DNA of 64,000 nt, from assembly GCA_028095005.1 (NCBI GenBank), contig CM051460.1, positions 74,665,676-74,729,675 on the forward strand, given 5' to 3'. This document shows positions 1 through 12,692 of this stretch, one piece after another. Made by a program: the position numbers and the translations under genes. The notes beneath the pieces were generated by a model. That model worked only from the letters and a program-made list of their open reading frames with translations, searched no databases and was not told the DNA's origin. Numbering within the stretch: the first letter of the stretch is position 1; every line of letters starts with the position of its first letter. This stretch comes from Rhynchospora pubera. Taxonomy: Eukaryota; Streptophyta; Magnoliopsida; Poales; Cyperaceae.

Positions 1-1981
1 AATATAAGGCTAATATAATTCAAACATAAACAAACAACATAATAGCACTAATTATTTATTCCAAATTGACCAACACTGAGTCACCAACAAAACTGAAATT
101 ACAAAAATAAAAATATCATTTCTTCTGACTTCTCTTCACTCTAAATACATCAAATAGAAATTCAATTGTTCTTTCTTTTAAATTTATACCACACCGGCAG
201 TGCTCCACATGTAAAGGTGTATGAAGTCATCACTCAGACTCAAATTTGTATGAAGCTGGAGAGGCACACCAACTTTCTACAATACCAAACTTCAAATTAG
301 ATGCAAGCAAGATCAATATACTATTCACTTATACCAGTATCAGTATTCGTTCACTATTTCAAAATCATGTAGTTTAATGCTTGCAAAACTTATGCATAAA
401 GATGGTAACGTAAATAAAACTAAGATTAATCAAATTTAATTCAAGACCCTAATCTGATTGGATTGCAAAGAGTTGCAACTTAGATCTTCCAACTCCAATT
501 ACATTTTCAACGTCAAGGTGTTAACTCTATATTAAAAATTAGCATCCTATCTTAAATTAATGTTAAAATTGCAGCACACATTTTGGACCCAGGGTGTAGA
601 CATGAACATTAAGAACCACAATTTGGAGCCAGGGTGTAGACATGAACATTAAGAACCAAATGTAAAAATTAATTTCAAGAACTTAATGTGTTAGAACAAA
701 AACGAATATGATTAAAAGCCTATTTGTTCATGCACAAAAGTTGAAAATTAAGTCATAAAAGAGAGAGAGACTGGACTTGCTGCTACATGTAAAGGCAGAT
801 CGCAGAAAAAGAGTCGGTAAGGGAAGAGCAGGGGCAAAAGGCATCCTTTATTGACACAAGAGAGGATCTCACTGACAGCAAGGTGAAGGTGTCCCTTTAT
901 CGACGCAAGAGAGGGAGGAAGATTATTCTGGGTTTCGGCGAGAGGTTTGAGAAGGGGGTTGGGCGGCGCCGGAGATTGGGGTGGGTGCCGTAGATGGGGA
1001 AGCAGGAATCAAAATCGCCAAGCAAAGGGAAGCGGAGCCGAGAGGAAAAACTCCGATTCATTTGGGTTTAGTCTGGATCGAATGGGTTCCAATTCGATCA
1101 AGGGTAAAAGGTCACAAATTATCAGTTTAATTATTTAATAATATTTTATAATATAATATATGTTAAAAGGGCAAATAAAGGAGGCGGTCTAATTTTCGGG
1201 GGACAAAATCAAGAGTTTGAACTTTCGAGGGACAAATGCTGTATTTCCTTAGTTTTGAGGGGTATAGAAAAAAATTTTCCTTAATAATATCTAGGTTTTC
1301 TTTTGGTATTTAAGTTCTAAATTTTTGAGTTATTAAAACTTTTAAAAATGGATGAAAAATGAAGACTGTTGTGTCTAAAGATGCGGTTTAATCAAGACTT
1401 AGTAGAATTAATTAAGATTCTAGACCGGTTTGGTATGAACTACCCTAACACAATTCGATTGGTACCTAACAATTGACAAGCACACACAATCAATTCAAGT
1501 AGCAAGAAAATAAAGGGAGAAAGAGAGAGAGAAATTGAACACTCGGTATGATTACGGAGTTCTAACCTGCTAGGAAAGTCTAGCCTTAGTCATACGTCTC
1601 TCGGAGTTTCGCTATCACGAAAATGCATGCTCCGTTCAATTCCAAAGAATGAGACTACAACTTTGAACCGAATCACCTCGTCACAAGGACACTCACGGAT
1701 CAGCCTAACTCGAAAGACAAATGACACCAAGGCCTCCAATGGAGAAGAGCTCTCAATCTATTCCAACCTACACCTAGCAATAATGACAGGACGGTGGTGT
1801 TTGAGAATACTTTATCCCTCAAAATGATCTTGCTATGAAAACCTCAAGTAGGAGAGCATCATTGTGCTCAAAGGCTCAATTCTGGTCTAATTTTGCAAGA
1901 CAAAACTCTCTAAAGAGAGAGAACAAGAGGTGGATATATATAGAGGGTGCCAAGAGCTTCAGCCTAGTCAAAATACCTTCT
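1..1981. other. Gene-free AT-rich stretch
   Basis: No gene can be supported here. A 40-bp unit is tandemly duplicated at 581-620 and 621-660 with three mismatches. Positions about 780-1110 are richer in G and C than their surroundings and resemble a transcribed leader or decayed exon, but neither strand gives a recognisable protein. A TATATATA stretch near 1935, followed by the palindrome array, could be part of an old retrotransposon LTR. Confidence 0.5.
581..660. repeat. 40-bp tandem duplication, two copies
   Basis: Two adjacent 40-bp units share the core CCAGGGTGTAGACATGAACA. They differ at three positions, so the duplication is fairly recent. No function is apparent. Confidence 0.85.
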
Positions 1982-2413
1982 AAGCGTTACACAACGCTTG
2001 AATATGGCCGTTAAATAAAACAAAATCCGACAAATCCGTTGGAGTGTGTCAGAAGCGTTACACAATGCTATCAAGCGTTACACGATGCTTGAGCAAGAAA
2101 ATTCAAACGGTCACTAACAAGAGTCAGAACGTTATATAATGTTACCAAGCGTTACACAACGTATGCCAGAGCAACCTCATTTTGGCCAAAAAACCATCCG
2201 TTACGTAACGCATGTAATGCTAAATTTTTGTTCCGTTGTGTAACAGAAAGAGGCGTTACACAACGTATAAGTCGAAAGTAGGTAAACAGGTCCGCATGCT
2301 TGATCAAGCGTTGTGTGACGCTATGAAGCATTGTGTAACCCATGAACACAGAAAAACTGAATTTTGCTATAGTTTCTTGAGCTTTTATGTGTTCAAGCGT
2401 TGTGTAACACTTG
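1982..2413. repeat. Array of imperfect palindromes, consensus GCGTTACACAACGC
   Basis: About ten copies of a 14-18 bp motif occur within 430 bp. The clearest are at 1982-1999, 2053-2069, 2073-2090, 2146-2161, 2252-2266, 2306-2322, 2326-2340 and 2395-2413. The best copy, AAGCGTTACACAACGCTT, is itself a near-perfect inverted repeat. Copies left of about 2200 mostly read GTTACACAACG and those to the right mostly GTTGTGTAACG, so the array is itself roughly mirrored. It may be the subterminal repeats of a decayed DNA transposon or part of an old LTR. I do not recognise the family. Confidence 0.7.
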
Positions 2414-2762
2414 AACAAAAAAAATTGAATTTCGCTGGTTTCTTGAGTTTTTCTACTATCTAAATCATTTCAAGGATAAACAAGGACTTAATAATACCTT
2501 CTACCTTAGTCTAATAACTTATAAGTTGTCTAAAGACTTGATCTTGATCTTGCTCATAACTTTATCTAAGTCTTCATAATTTGCATCTTCTACCTATAAA
2601 ACTCAAAAAAGATTGTTAAATATCAAATAATATTATTTTATAATCGACAAACCTAAATACGTTTAGTACAATAATGAACACTGAACACCTTGACACTAAA
2701 ATACTTATGATAGAACTCTACAATTTCTTAGGAAGTTAATTTAATTTTTTTTTTCCAAACTA

Positions 2763-2773
2763 TTGGTATCAGA
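2763..2773 (+). other. Possible primer-binding-site relic of an older copia element
   Basis: TTGGTATCAGA resembles the first bases of the initiator-Met tRNA primer-binding site used by copia elements, here on the + strand. It lies just left of the intact retrotransposon. If real, 1380-2755 could be a decayed LTR of an older element into which the younger one inserted. No matching second LTR is visible. Confidence 0.25.
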
Positions 2774-2814
2774 AACATATAAAGAGCGGACTTGTACGGA
2801 ACACTATTCAAAAC

Positions 2815-4594
2815 TGTTAGTAATTGTGTAATTTTCGATTTTTATGCTAATTACAAGTTAATTAAGCCATCGAAACAACACACACAACGAATCGTGTACA
2901 AAAGCCAAGTTAACACAAAGAGATAGGTGGAAATTTGTACCTCCCGCGAAATCGTATTCGCGGGGCTCGATCCTACGGCATGGGAATCGATGGGGTGCTC
3001 TCCTTCGCCTCCTCCATGGCGCCCTCGAGTCCACCAAGGAATTTGGCCATGTCCCAATTCTTGTGCTAGCAAGAGAAAGGAGATAGCTAATCCTTTTCAC
3101 CATTCTTCAAGTAATTCTAGCAATTAACCTTTTGGAATAGCTATTCTCAACACATGAGACCTATGGGAATGCAAGAGAGAGAGAGACCACCATGGGAGAA
3201 TCAAAATTCTGCCCATGGATGGTGGTGGCGGCTAGGGAGAAGAAGGGAGGCAAAGTGAGAAGGTTAGGTTTTGCTTCTTCAAGTGGTCCTTATATAGACC
3301 ACTCTCCACCAACCTTTGCTTGACCTTTTTACCCCTCTATGGCCGGCCATATACATGGGCCTTATGGGCCATGTGTTAGGTTTGTTCAATCTCTCTTAGT
3401 CCATATCAAATCAATTATTTAATAGGCCTTTCAAGTTGCATTCAATTTAGGCTCAAATAGACTATTAAATTAAAAGCCTATACTTTAATTTAATTCTCTT
3501 AATTAAATTAAAGTGTGATGAATAAAATTAATTATCAATATGTTGATAATCAATTTAGGATTAGCATGTACATTAATTTATTTCTATATGATCCATTTGA
3601 CTTAATTAATTATAACGGTCCATAACGTTATTTAATTAATTAATCAACTTATCATATTTTGCAATACTCACTATTGCAAATAAATAAATAATGCACGTAT
3701 GGTCCAAGTCCTATTTGTGTGACCCTTTGAGGATTTATGCTACGTTGGACATGGAGTTAAATCGTTATTTAATTCCAATAATCATAAGTGGTATCTAGCA
3801 ACACGTTATGATTCCCAATTCGCATAAATAGTGTACTACTACAGTATTTAAATCCTGCATAAGAGAATAAATGTATTTCCCTATTTTGATTCTTATGTCA
3901 CACGATATCATCGTATAATCCAAGATAGGAATGTGTCATTCTTGCAGATTATACGTTTCTTGATCTAGAGATAATTGTATAAAGTTGCATGCAAACAATC
4001 TATCTCCATCAAGGGGCCCAAACAGATATCGTCACTCACTAAGTGAATTAATGAGGGACATACGGTTTTCTTGATGATTAGCTTTTCCCCGCACAATTCA
4101 AGAGAACATAAATAAAGTCCGTATAGCAGCCCTTATCGGGAATCAGCGGTAGACGATATTTATTGAACCTATCCTCATGTGGAAAAGATAAACATCTCAA
4201 ACTTAGAACCAAAATCATTACGAAATAAACAATGACACATAACACAATCCATATGTTTATTTCGATGGGTCAAGTCCTGTGCTATGTTCCATAACATACA
4301 CATATGCAATTAAGTTGGTAACTCTTTACCTATGATTTGTAGAACTTAATCATCACTTAACTTGCATACTAATCTTATAAGATAATTAATGTTCCTTGTT
4401 AATTATCAAGATTATGGACCGTTTAGATTTATTATTGTCATTCTAAAGAATGATCCACAGAGATCTACAATTCAGATCCTCAACCTGAATAATCTGTCAA
4501 TAATAAACCGAGGAACAAATGATAAATTATCATCCAAAACATAAACTAATAATTAAGTCATTAAATTATTGACTTCTAGGACATAACTCCAACA
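2815..4594 (-). repeat. 3' LTR of the copia element
   Basis: This is the left LTR, downstream in element orientation. It is 1,780 bp, the same length as the partner at 10747-12526, with two substitutions between them. The TATATAA-type sequence on the - strand near 3291-3297 is the likely LTR TATA box. Short reading frames at 2851-3127 are identical in both LTRs and are not genes. Confidence 0.95.
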
Positions 4595-4606
4595 ATCTCC
4601 CACTTG
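4595..4606 (-). other. Polypurine tract of the copia element
   Basis: On the - strand this reads CCAAGTGGGAGAT and directly abuts the 3' LTR. This is the position and sequence type that primes plus-strand DNA synthesis in copia elements. Confidence 0.8.
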
Positions 4607-4989
4607 GCCTAGAGTCAATCAGTAGTGACTTCTAGCCAACGAAGAGTTGAGAACAATGTCATATATCTACATATATACATGTCTCGGACCTCAAAAGAAA
4701 TAATACGCTTAAAGCTAGTTACTCATACGTCCATCACGTATGGATGCATAACTGCATCTTGTATACTGCTCAAGGTAGAGGTCATGCTAGAGTGTTCGCT
4801 GTGTTCGCGAACCTATCCAAAATTTTGTTTGACCCTATATATATATACTACTATATATATGTTCTTGATCATCATCATATGATATCAAGTGATATTGTTA
4901 TAGATCATATTTGAATCTCCAATGTAACATTGGGTTCTTTAGGAGTAAGTTGTGGTTCGAGATGCATAGAACCATAATAACTCGACTAA

Positions 4990-7335
4990 GAACTCGATCC
5001 AAAATAAACTTCTTTTATTGCTTCACAAGTTGCTATGTATTTTACTTTGGTGACGGAAACGGTTGTAATATTCCATTTAGAACACTTTCTAAACTTACAA
5101 CACCACCTTCTAAGCAAAATATGTAGCTTAATCGTGATTATATCAATCCTTTGAAAAACTTTTATCAGTGTAACAATTTACACGAGATTTCTTTCATCTT
5201 AAGAGATGAAACATTGTATCACTCTTTCTCATAAGGTACTCGAGGATATCCTTGACTATCATCCAAATGTGTCTCTCTTGTATCCATTTGACAACTGTTT
5301 GTCACATCCTTTGGATACTACACATTGGGGCATATGCATAAATATGGTGTACAAAATGAAACTCATAATGAAAGAATGCTTGAACTATTTCATGCACCTT
5401 TTGAATTGAGTTGTAATAGACCGAGTTAAACACTCAAGTCATGCCATGTGACGTACAGTTAGACATCCTTTCTTGGAGTGTAACTTTCGTGTTTCTAGAA
5501 CATTTCGTCAATATATGCATATTTGCTCAAACCTAACATCCATCATAATCTATCTTCATAGATTTGTTTCCTAGGATTAGGTGATTTCGCCCAAGTTCTC
5601 ATTTGAGAAAGCATTCTCCAAAGAGATCTCGACAATATTCATTTTCTTAATGTTATTCCCAATTAATGAATTGTTATCTTGAACAATACAAGTAATTCAA
5701 TTATGCTCCCACTGAATATCTTGTTTATACAAGATACTTTTGACGAAGTTCAACTCCTTGACTTCATTGTCAAATCTTTTATTCCAATCTCCACAACACT
5801 TGCTTTAATCCATTAATGGATCCTTGAAGTATGCGTATGTTTTTTAGCAATATAAAACCTCGATTTGTGTCAAATGCACAACATCATCCTTCATTCATAC
5901 GAAGAAGGCGGTTTTATGTGTTTTTCCATATATCGACATATATGAAATACAACTATTGCTATAATGATCTTTATTGACTTATACATAGCCACAAGCAAGA
6001 AGTTGTGCTTTGTACGTAGTCAACTAGCCATCGACTTAGACATAGCCACAAGCGAGAAGCCGCGCTTTGTACATAGTCGATTTGTTATCCATGTCGATCT
6101 TTCCTTTTGAAGATCTAAACGTTCTTGATGGATTGCTCCTTCATGAACATCAACCAAGGTCTATACCTTGTTGTTATACATGGATTTTATTTAAAGATCA
6201 TATGAATTCGAACCATATATGTGGAATCGGATCGTTCCATCGTTTTCTTATTTATCAACGGATTCTCATATGCTAAGTTTGAGAATGTCGTGAAGCCCAT
6301 GCACCAAACGGCTTAGGCAATCAACTCTCGTTGATCTTTTGTAGGATTGGTACTTGAGGTTCATTAACTACTTCCACAATGATTTGTCGAACGAGTTCTT
6401 GACTCCTCATATATTCCATGAGTTTCTCAAACATCATCAACTCGTGAGATGGTTGAGTCCTCATTAGAAGGAGCATACTATTAAACTTCTTTCAAAACAA
6501 CTTGTGAATGAAGTTTCGCTCAACTCCCACTAAGTACCATGTATGGAGTAACAAGTTTCCCATAAGAGTACTTCTTGTAGTGACGCATAAACTATTTTAA
6601 TGCTCACTTTACTCCCACTACTTCTTCTTGAGAATTTCAATTTATCAAGACTACATTATGATTAGAAACAACTACTTTGTTCTTATCATATTCGTGGAAG
6701 TAGTGCCTTTTAATATAAAGCATCCTACAAATATATAGTGTCTTATTTGGTTTAAGCTTACAAGTCCACAATACTTGAAATAAGCTTCTCAACACCAAAT
6801 CTCGAGAAGTATTATACTTAGAGATCAAAATCTCCTAAGATATCTTCTTCAATAGACTTCGATGGAACATTATTCAGTGTGAACAATATTGTCCTCAAAC
6901 ATAATTCCCTAATACGAGTCGAATAAGTCAATTTGATTTATTATCGATCGAACTATACAAAATATTGTTCGATACCTCCATTCTTGGACACATTATTCCA
7001 TAATGTTCCTCATGGAGTGAGTTATGAAACTATTTTCATACTCTTTAGATAATACTTCAAATCATATGACTTGACTACTTATTTGCCACGATTAATTGTA
7101 AGACTTTTCTTTTTCCTTGAACGGTCTTTTTAACTTCACACTTGAACTCCTTTGAACTAGTCAAAAGGTTCATACTTATACCTTATCAAATAGATATGTT
7201 AATATCTACAATGATCGTTGGTTAAGTAGTAAAGTATCAACAACCTTTCATTGCACAAGTACTTATTGGTCTTTATACATCGATATGTATAAGTCCTAAT
7301 CAAGTCACTTGTCCTTAAACCTTTGTAGGTTAAAG
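4990..7335 (-). pseudogene. Decayed copia pol: integrase, reverse transcriptase, RNase H
   Basis: Read on the - strand with frameshifts allowed, three conserved blocks appear in copia order. The integrase core is at about 7090-7330 (a fragment like YGPISTCAMKG, then KEFKCEV). Reverse transcriptase is at about 5640-6115 (fragments IFKRK, YKARL, GLKQ, then WNKRFDNEVKELNFVK). RNase H is at about 5000-5060 (KYIATCEAIKE, matching the family's EYIAA-EA-KE). No frame stays open for more than about 90 codons. A 57-bp (19-codon) in-frame tandem duplication at 5976-6078 repeats the YKARL segment. I could not locate gag or the protease with confidence. The product is certainly not made as one polyprotein. 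Confidence 0.85.
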
Positions 7336-10300
7336 GCGCTTTTGTCATTTAACAAACATGATTCGCATATCAATCGATTTGAAATCGAATTGAATTTCGA
7401 GCTCTACGTTACGTAGACTCTCATAATGCGATTCTCGTTTATATATGTGACTGAGCGGTTATATATAACATGAAAGTCAAATACTTTATGTCAAGTCTTA
7501 CGCATCCTATTTGTCATTCATAACTTGTTTATCTATTTCAAGCAAATTCCATCAAGATGCATGAAATCATATAAACAAATTCATAATAAAAGAACTTGTC
7601 TTTTATTAAACATAATCATCCATTTCATTGAATATGAAATGGAGATGTTTTGAGAAGTTAGGATTAAGGCATGCAACCTTCAATTCCTAAACAAACTCTT
7701 AATAAAGACAACTCTACGTATTCAATGGTAATGACTTAGACGAACAAGTCATTGCCTATACGGAGTATACTTTACATCTCTCGAACATTCTCTTATTCTT
7801 CATTGCTAACACATTTCGTTAAATGCGAGCATATGAACTAGTATCAAGTTACTAGTGTAAATTAGAGATAGTAAGATATTTGAACGACAAATACACTTTA
7901 GGATTAGAATATTTCTAATCGTCACAATCATGGTATTTCGGACAACCTTTCAAATGCCTCCCATAAACGGCAAATGAAATATCTCATGTGACGTATGGTC
8001 ATAAATGAGAGTCTCGAAATTTCAACTCATACCTTGGTGGAGTATTTATTGAATACTTAACCAATTACCTTTTTCACCAACAAGTGTGCGAAGAAGGTAA
8101 CATTATATCCTTTATAATTTCAAAGAGATCGTATGACAATATCAATAATCCTTGATATCGGAGATCAATATCTCTAGTTATCAATTAGCTACTTAAATCT
8201 TTCGATTTGTAAGCCAATGAAACGTTCATGTATAAAAGAAGAATCTCTTTGTCAACTCATACTCTTTATACTCGATCATAAATGATGGAGTTAATATCTA
8301 CTTTCTCCAAGAACGCTTTCTTGAGTAAGTGGATGAGAGCGTACGAGTTAAATCTAGTCCATATGAATTCTCTAATTCAAAGGTCTTAGAACTTTCAAAT
8401 GAGGATATTAGCCACACGCTTTATTGAATAACTTTTCGCTAAAAGTCAATCAATCATCGCGTTGCTACGTTCGGGTAGTTTGAGAAAAGTTTTGGGAATT
8501 GACATACTCAAGTTTCTCTTCGCTAAGATCGTGTCTTAGGAATCGGTATTACTTCTTTAAGTGAATACTTTTAGAAACGAGTTTGTTCATTTTCAAAGAT
8601 TGATCGCAACAAAATTAACAATTTAAACATCTATAACAAAATCAATTTAAGGTCAATTAGTTTATGCAATTGTTTTATTTATAACAAATAAAACTCCCAC
8701 TACATTTACTTAATGTCCCAAATGTAGTTGGTTTTCCAAGATCCCGGTTTTCATCAAGTAGAGCCTGCTATGGCACGTCACCCTACTTAATTAGACAAGG
8801 TAGGTTCTCCAACCAATCATATCGTTCCATATGATTCTTGGTTTGTGAATATCTAAGTATATTTACAAACTTCGCCCCGATGTCCAAACTCTAGTTGGGT
8901 CCATCGAAAAGTAACCTCTCACTATTTGCTCCTTGCAAATCTTAGCTATTTGCACCCCGACTACCGAATTGACAATCATGACGTCCGCTTGGGCGGACCG
9001 CGCCATGAGTGACAATCGGCGTGAAGGGGATAGAGAGAAGGAGGGCGATTTCACTTAATCGAGTTTTAGTTGGGACTATCAATCATATGACACTTGTTTG
9101 GTGGTCGTGTAAGCATACACCCATACCTTGCCTATGACAATTCATAGCAATTACAAGCAATCACATATAAGCATCTCATAGTTGTGGGTTTGTATGGCTC
9201 CCGCTTGCATTAGTTTCGCCACATCGTCCATGGAGCAAAACTAATCTAATCCTTGTCCCTCCCACTAAATTCTATAAGGATCTAAATCCTATATAAAATA
9301 AAGGTATAAAATACATGTGAAAAATACCCTATTCCCATCCTAACCTTAGGGGCATGCAAGCCTCACAAGTTACATCAAAAATTAATCAACAAATTAATTA
9401 ATTAATGGCACCAAAGGCCGCATTACAAACATTCACACATGCATTCAAATACAACCACAAGGCATTGAGTCTTGAGCCATACTAAACCCACTATCCACCT
9501 ACAAAACAAAGTTAGCACATACAAGCACTTTGTTTCCAATTAACGATTTTCAAGCATCTTTGCGATTTGTTTGCCATAAGTAAATTCCGTGTACAAATTC
9601 TCAATTTTAAACAACAAAACTTGTTTAAATTCATTTAGAAAGTTCTTTCAACATCCCATAACTGAAAGGAGATCAAACAAGGAGTTTTCTAATTGTTTTC
9701 AACTAATTTGAATACTTAGAAAAACAGTAATTTATTAAAAACGTAACTAATGGAATCCAATAAAAACAAAGGTTTTAGGTCTCCAAAAATTCTCAAATAA
9801 ATTATTTAAGCTCCTTATCATAATTGTGATTACCAGTAAAAATTTCAAGAAGAGATCTTAAACCATCTGGGAGAATAAAAAAAAGACAAATCTCTTACAA
9901 GTGCACGAAACACCGTTATGAGATTTTCAGCTTATCCTCTCAACCATTTGGTCTGTTAGACCACCTTCTATCCAGTTTTTATATATACAATATACATAGA
10001 AAAACTTGTTTAGACTACAGGCTATCCATTCATGAAAAGAAAACAACCAAGTTTAGTTCAATAATATTAAGTTACAGCCTAAACAATCAACAAATTCTGT
10101 ACTGGGACAGACTGTCAATCGAAAGGTTTTAACCTAGTTGAAGGTCCAAACATCCACGAAAAATTACGAAATTAATTTTCCTGGAATCCTAACTCAAAAT
10201 AGAACAACTCCATTTAAACAAAATTTTTAAAAGAGTTCTCAGTTGGTACAGTTTATTAGAACAATCGATTTGCTCAACAAACTGGATCTGACAAGATCTT

Positions 10301-10733
10301 CCTTTTCATACTTGAAAACCCACTAATTAATCCGAGTCATGCAACAAGTTATACATGCTCAGAAAGAGCTTCAAGTCCTCTTTATTTCTAGCCATAGAAC
10401 ACTGGTACTTATATTCAAAATATAAATCTTTCAAGCCATTCAAACAGGACAGTGCAAGCAAAAACTGGTTCTGCGCACTGTCGCCGTTTTATTCACAGTA
10501 AATCCATACTAATTCAGAAAAATGTGAATCCAACGACAAAAGAATCACAATCCACAGATCTACAACTTTCATGTAGATGGAAAGATCTTCCAGAGAACTT
10601 ATCACATCCAACAACGCGAAATAACACAGAAAATACCATTTCGAGACAGCAAACAAACGCATCATCTCTACTAATCCATTAATTAGCCAATTTCTCTTAA
10701 TTAAGTGTTAAAATAACTTAAGTACGACCATGT
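7336..10733 (-). other. Copia internal region expected to hold gag; nothing intact
   Basis: In element orientation this is where gag, protease and the integrase start should lie. All frames are short and I see no zinc-knuckle CCHC pattern. The octamer AGTGGGAG (CTCCCACT on +) recurs at 8694-8701 and 9259-9266, as it does at 4597, 5706, 6524 and 6612. Confidence 0.5.
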
Positions 10734-10745
10734 GCTCTGATACCA
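10734..10745 (-). other. Primer-binding site, initiator Met-tRNA type
   Basis: The - strand reads TGGTATCAGAGC, starting one base inside the 5' LTR. This matches the 3' end complement of plant initiator methionine tRNA, the usual primer for copia reverse transcription, and it fixes the orientation of the element. Confidence 0.9.
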
Positions 10746-10746
10746 C

Positions 10747-12526
10747 TGTTAGTAATTGTGTAATTTTCGATTTTTATGCTAATTACAAGTTAATTAAGCC
10801 ATCGAAACAACACACACAACGAATCGTGTACAAAAGCCAAGTTAACACAAAGAGATAGGTGGAAATTTGTACCTCCCGCGAAATCGTATTCGCGGGGCTC
10901 GATCCTACGGCATGGGAATCGATGGGGTGCTCTCCTTCGCCTCCTCCATGGCGCCCTCGAGTCCACCAAGGAATTTGGCCATGTCCCAATTCTTGTGCTA
11001 GCAAGAGAAAGGAGATAGCTAATCCTTTTCACCATTCTTCAAGTAATTCTAGCAATTAACCTTTTGGAATAGCTATTCTCAACACATGAGACCTATGGGA
11101 ATGCAAGAGAGAGAGAGACCACCATGGGAGAATCAAAATTCTGCCCATGGATGGTGGTGGCGGCTAGGGAGAAGAAGGGAGGCAAAGTGAGAAGGTTAGG
11201 TTTTGCTTCTTCAAGTGGTCCTTATATAGACCACTCTCCACCAACCTTTGCTTGACCTTTTTACCCCTCTATGGCCGGCCATATACATGGGCCTTATGGG
11301 CCATGTGTTAGGTTTGTTCAATCTCTCTTAGTCCATATCAAATCAATTATTTAATAGGCCTTTCAAGTTGCATTCAATTTAGGCTCAAATAGACTATTAA
11401 ATTAAAAGCCTATACTTTAATTTAATTCTCTTAATTAAATTAAAGTGTGATGAATAAAATTAATTATCAATATGTTGATAATCAATTTAGGATTATCATG
11501 TACATTAATTTATTTCTATATGATCCATTTGACTTAATTAATTATAACGGTCCATAACGTTATTTAATTAATTAATCAACTTATCATATTTTGCAATACT
11601 CACTATTGCAAATAAATAAATAATGCACGTATGGTCCAAGTCCTATTTGTGTGACCCTTTGAGGATTTATGCTACGTTGGACATGGAGTTAAATCGTTAT
11701 TTAATTCCAATAATCATAAGTGGTATCTAGCAACACGTTATGATTCCCAATTCGCATAAATAGTGTACTACTACAGTATTTAAATCCTGCATAAGAGAAT
11801 AAATGTATTTCCCTATTTTGATTCTTATGTCACACGATATCATCGTATAATCCAAGATAGGAATGTGTCATTCTTGCAGATTATACGTTTCTTGATCTAG
11901 AGATAATTGTATAAAGTTGCATGCAAACAATCTATCTCCATCAAGGGGCCCAAACAGATATCGTCACTCACTAAGTGAATTAATGAGGGACATACGGTTT
12001 TCTTGATGATTAGCTTTTCCCCGCACAATTCAAGAGAACATAAATAAAGTCCGTATAGCAGCCCTTATCGGGAATAAGCGGTAGACGATATTTATTGAAC
12101 CTATCCTCATGTGGAAAAGATAAACATCTCAAACTTAGAACCAAAATCATTACGAAATAAACAATGACACATAACACAATCCATATGTTTATTTCGATGG
12201 GTCAAGTCCTGTGCTATGTTCCATAACATACACATATGCAATTAAGTTGGTAACTCTTTACCTATGATTTGTAGAACTTAATCATCACTTAACTTGCATA
12301 CTAATCTTATAAGATAATTAATGTTCCTTGTTAATTATCAAGATTATGGACCGTTTAGATTTATTATTGTCATTCTAAAGAATGATCCACAGAGATCTAC
12401 AATTCAGATCCTCAACCTGAATAATCTGTCAATAATAAACCGAGGAACAAATGATAAATTATCATCCAAAACATAAACTAATAATTAAGTCATTAAATTA
12501 TTGACTTCTAGGACATAACTCCAACA
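10747..12526 (-). repeat. 5' LTR of the copia element
   Basis: This is the right LTR, upstream in element orientation and therefore the promoter LTR. A - strand TATATAAG near 11223-11229 sits within a short palindrome. It is 1,780 bp and differs from the left LTR at two sites. It ends four bases short of the TAA that precedes the neighbouring MITE. Confidence 0.95.
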
Positions 12527-12536
12527 AAAACACTAA

Positions 12537-12692
12537 GGGTGTGTTTGGATAGTTGGAAGAAAGAAGAAGAAGAAGGAAGAAGAAGAAAAAAATTATAAAC
12601 AATTCAAACTCTTCACAAAGTTACACACTTCCCAATACTTCTTCCCACTTCTTCCCTTCTTCCCTTCTTCCCACACCTATCCAAACGCACCC
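12537..12692 (-). mobile_element. Tourist/PIF-Harbinger-like MITE, copy 1
   Basis: A 156-bp element has terminal inverted repeats starting GGGTGTGTTTGGATAG and GGGTGCGTTTGGATAG and a TAA target duplication (12534-12536 and 12693-12695). It shares an internal core, GTGTGTAACTTTGTGAAGAG on the - strand, with elements at 30947, 61514 and 62477. The purine-rich left and CTTCCC-rich right parts come from its own inverted repeats. It is non-autonomous and has no coding capacity. Confidence 0.85.

Larger units (their letters stand above)
2815..12526 (-). mobile_element. Complete Ty1/copia-type LTR retrotransposon with decayed pol
   Basis: A 9,712-bp element is flanked by a perfect 5-bp target-site duplication AAAAC (2810-2814 and 12527-12531). 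The LTRs (2815-4594 and 10747-12526) are each 1,780 bp. Reading both lines through, I find only two differences (3564 G against 11496 T, 4144 C against 12076 A). Read on the - strand, the LTR begins TGTTGGAGTTATGTCC and ends with CA. A tRNA-iMet-type primer-binding site lies inside the right LTR and a polypurine tract inside the left one, so transcription runs right to left. Integrase, reverse transcriptase and RNase H are recognisable in that order, integrase before RT, which is the copia order. All are broken by many stops and frameshifts. The near-identical LTRs mean recent insertion; the dead pol implies it was copied by enzymes supplied in trans. Confidence 0.93.

Noticed and set aside
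2851..3127. Overlapping short reading frames on both strands, repeated exactly at 10783-11059
   Set aside because: They lie in the two LTRs of the copia element and resemble no protein; they repeat because the LTRs are identical there.
4595..10746. Calling the internal region wholly non-coding (a LARD)
   Set aside because: Frame-tolerant translation of the - strand reveals integrase, RT and RNase H remnants in copia order, so it is a decayed pol, not unrelated DNA.
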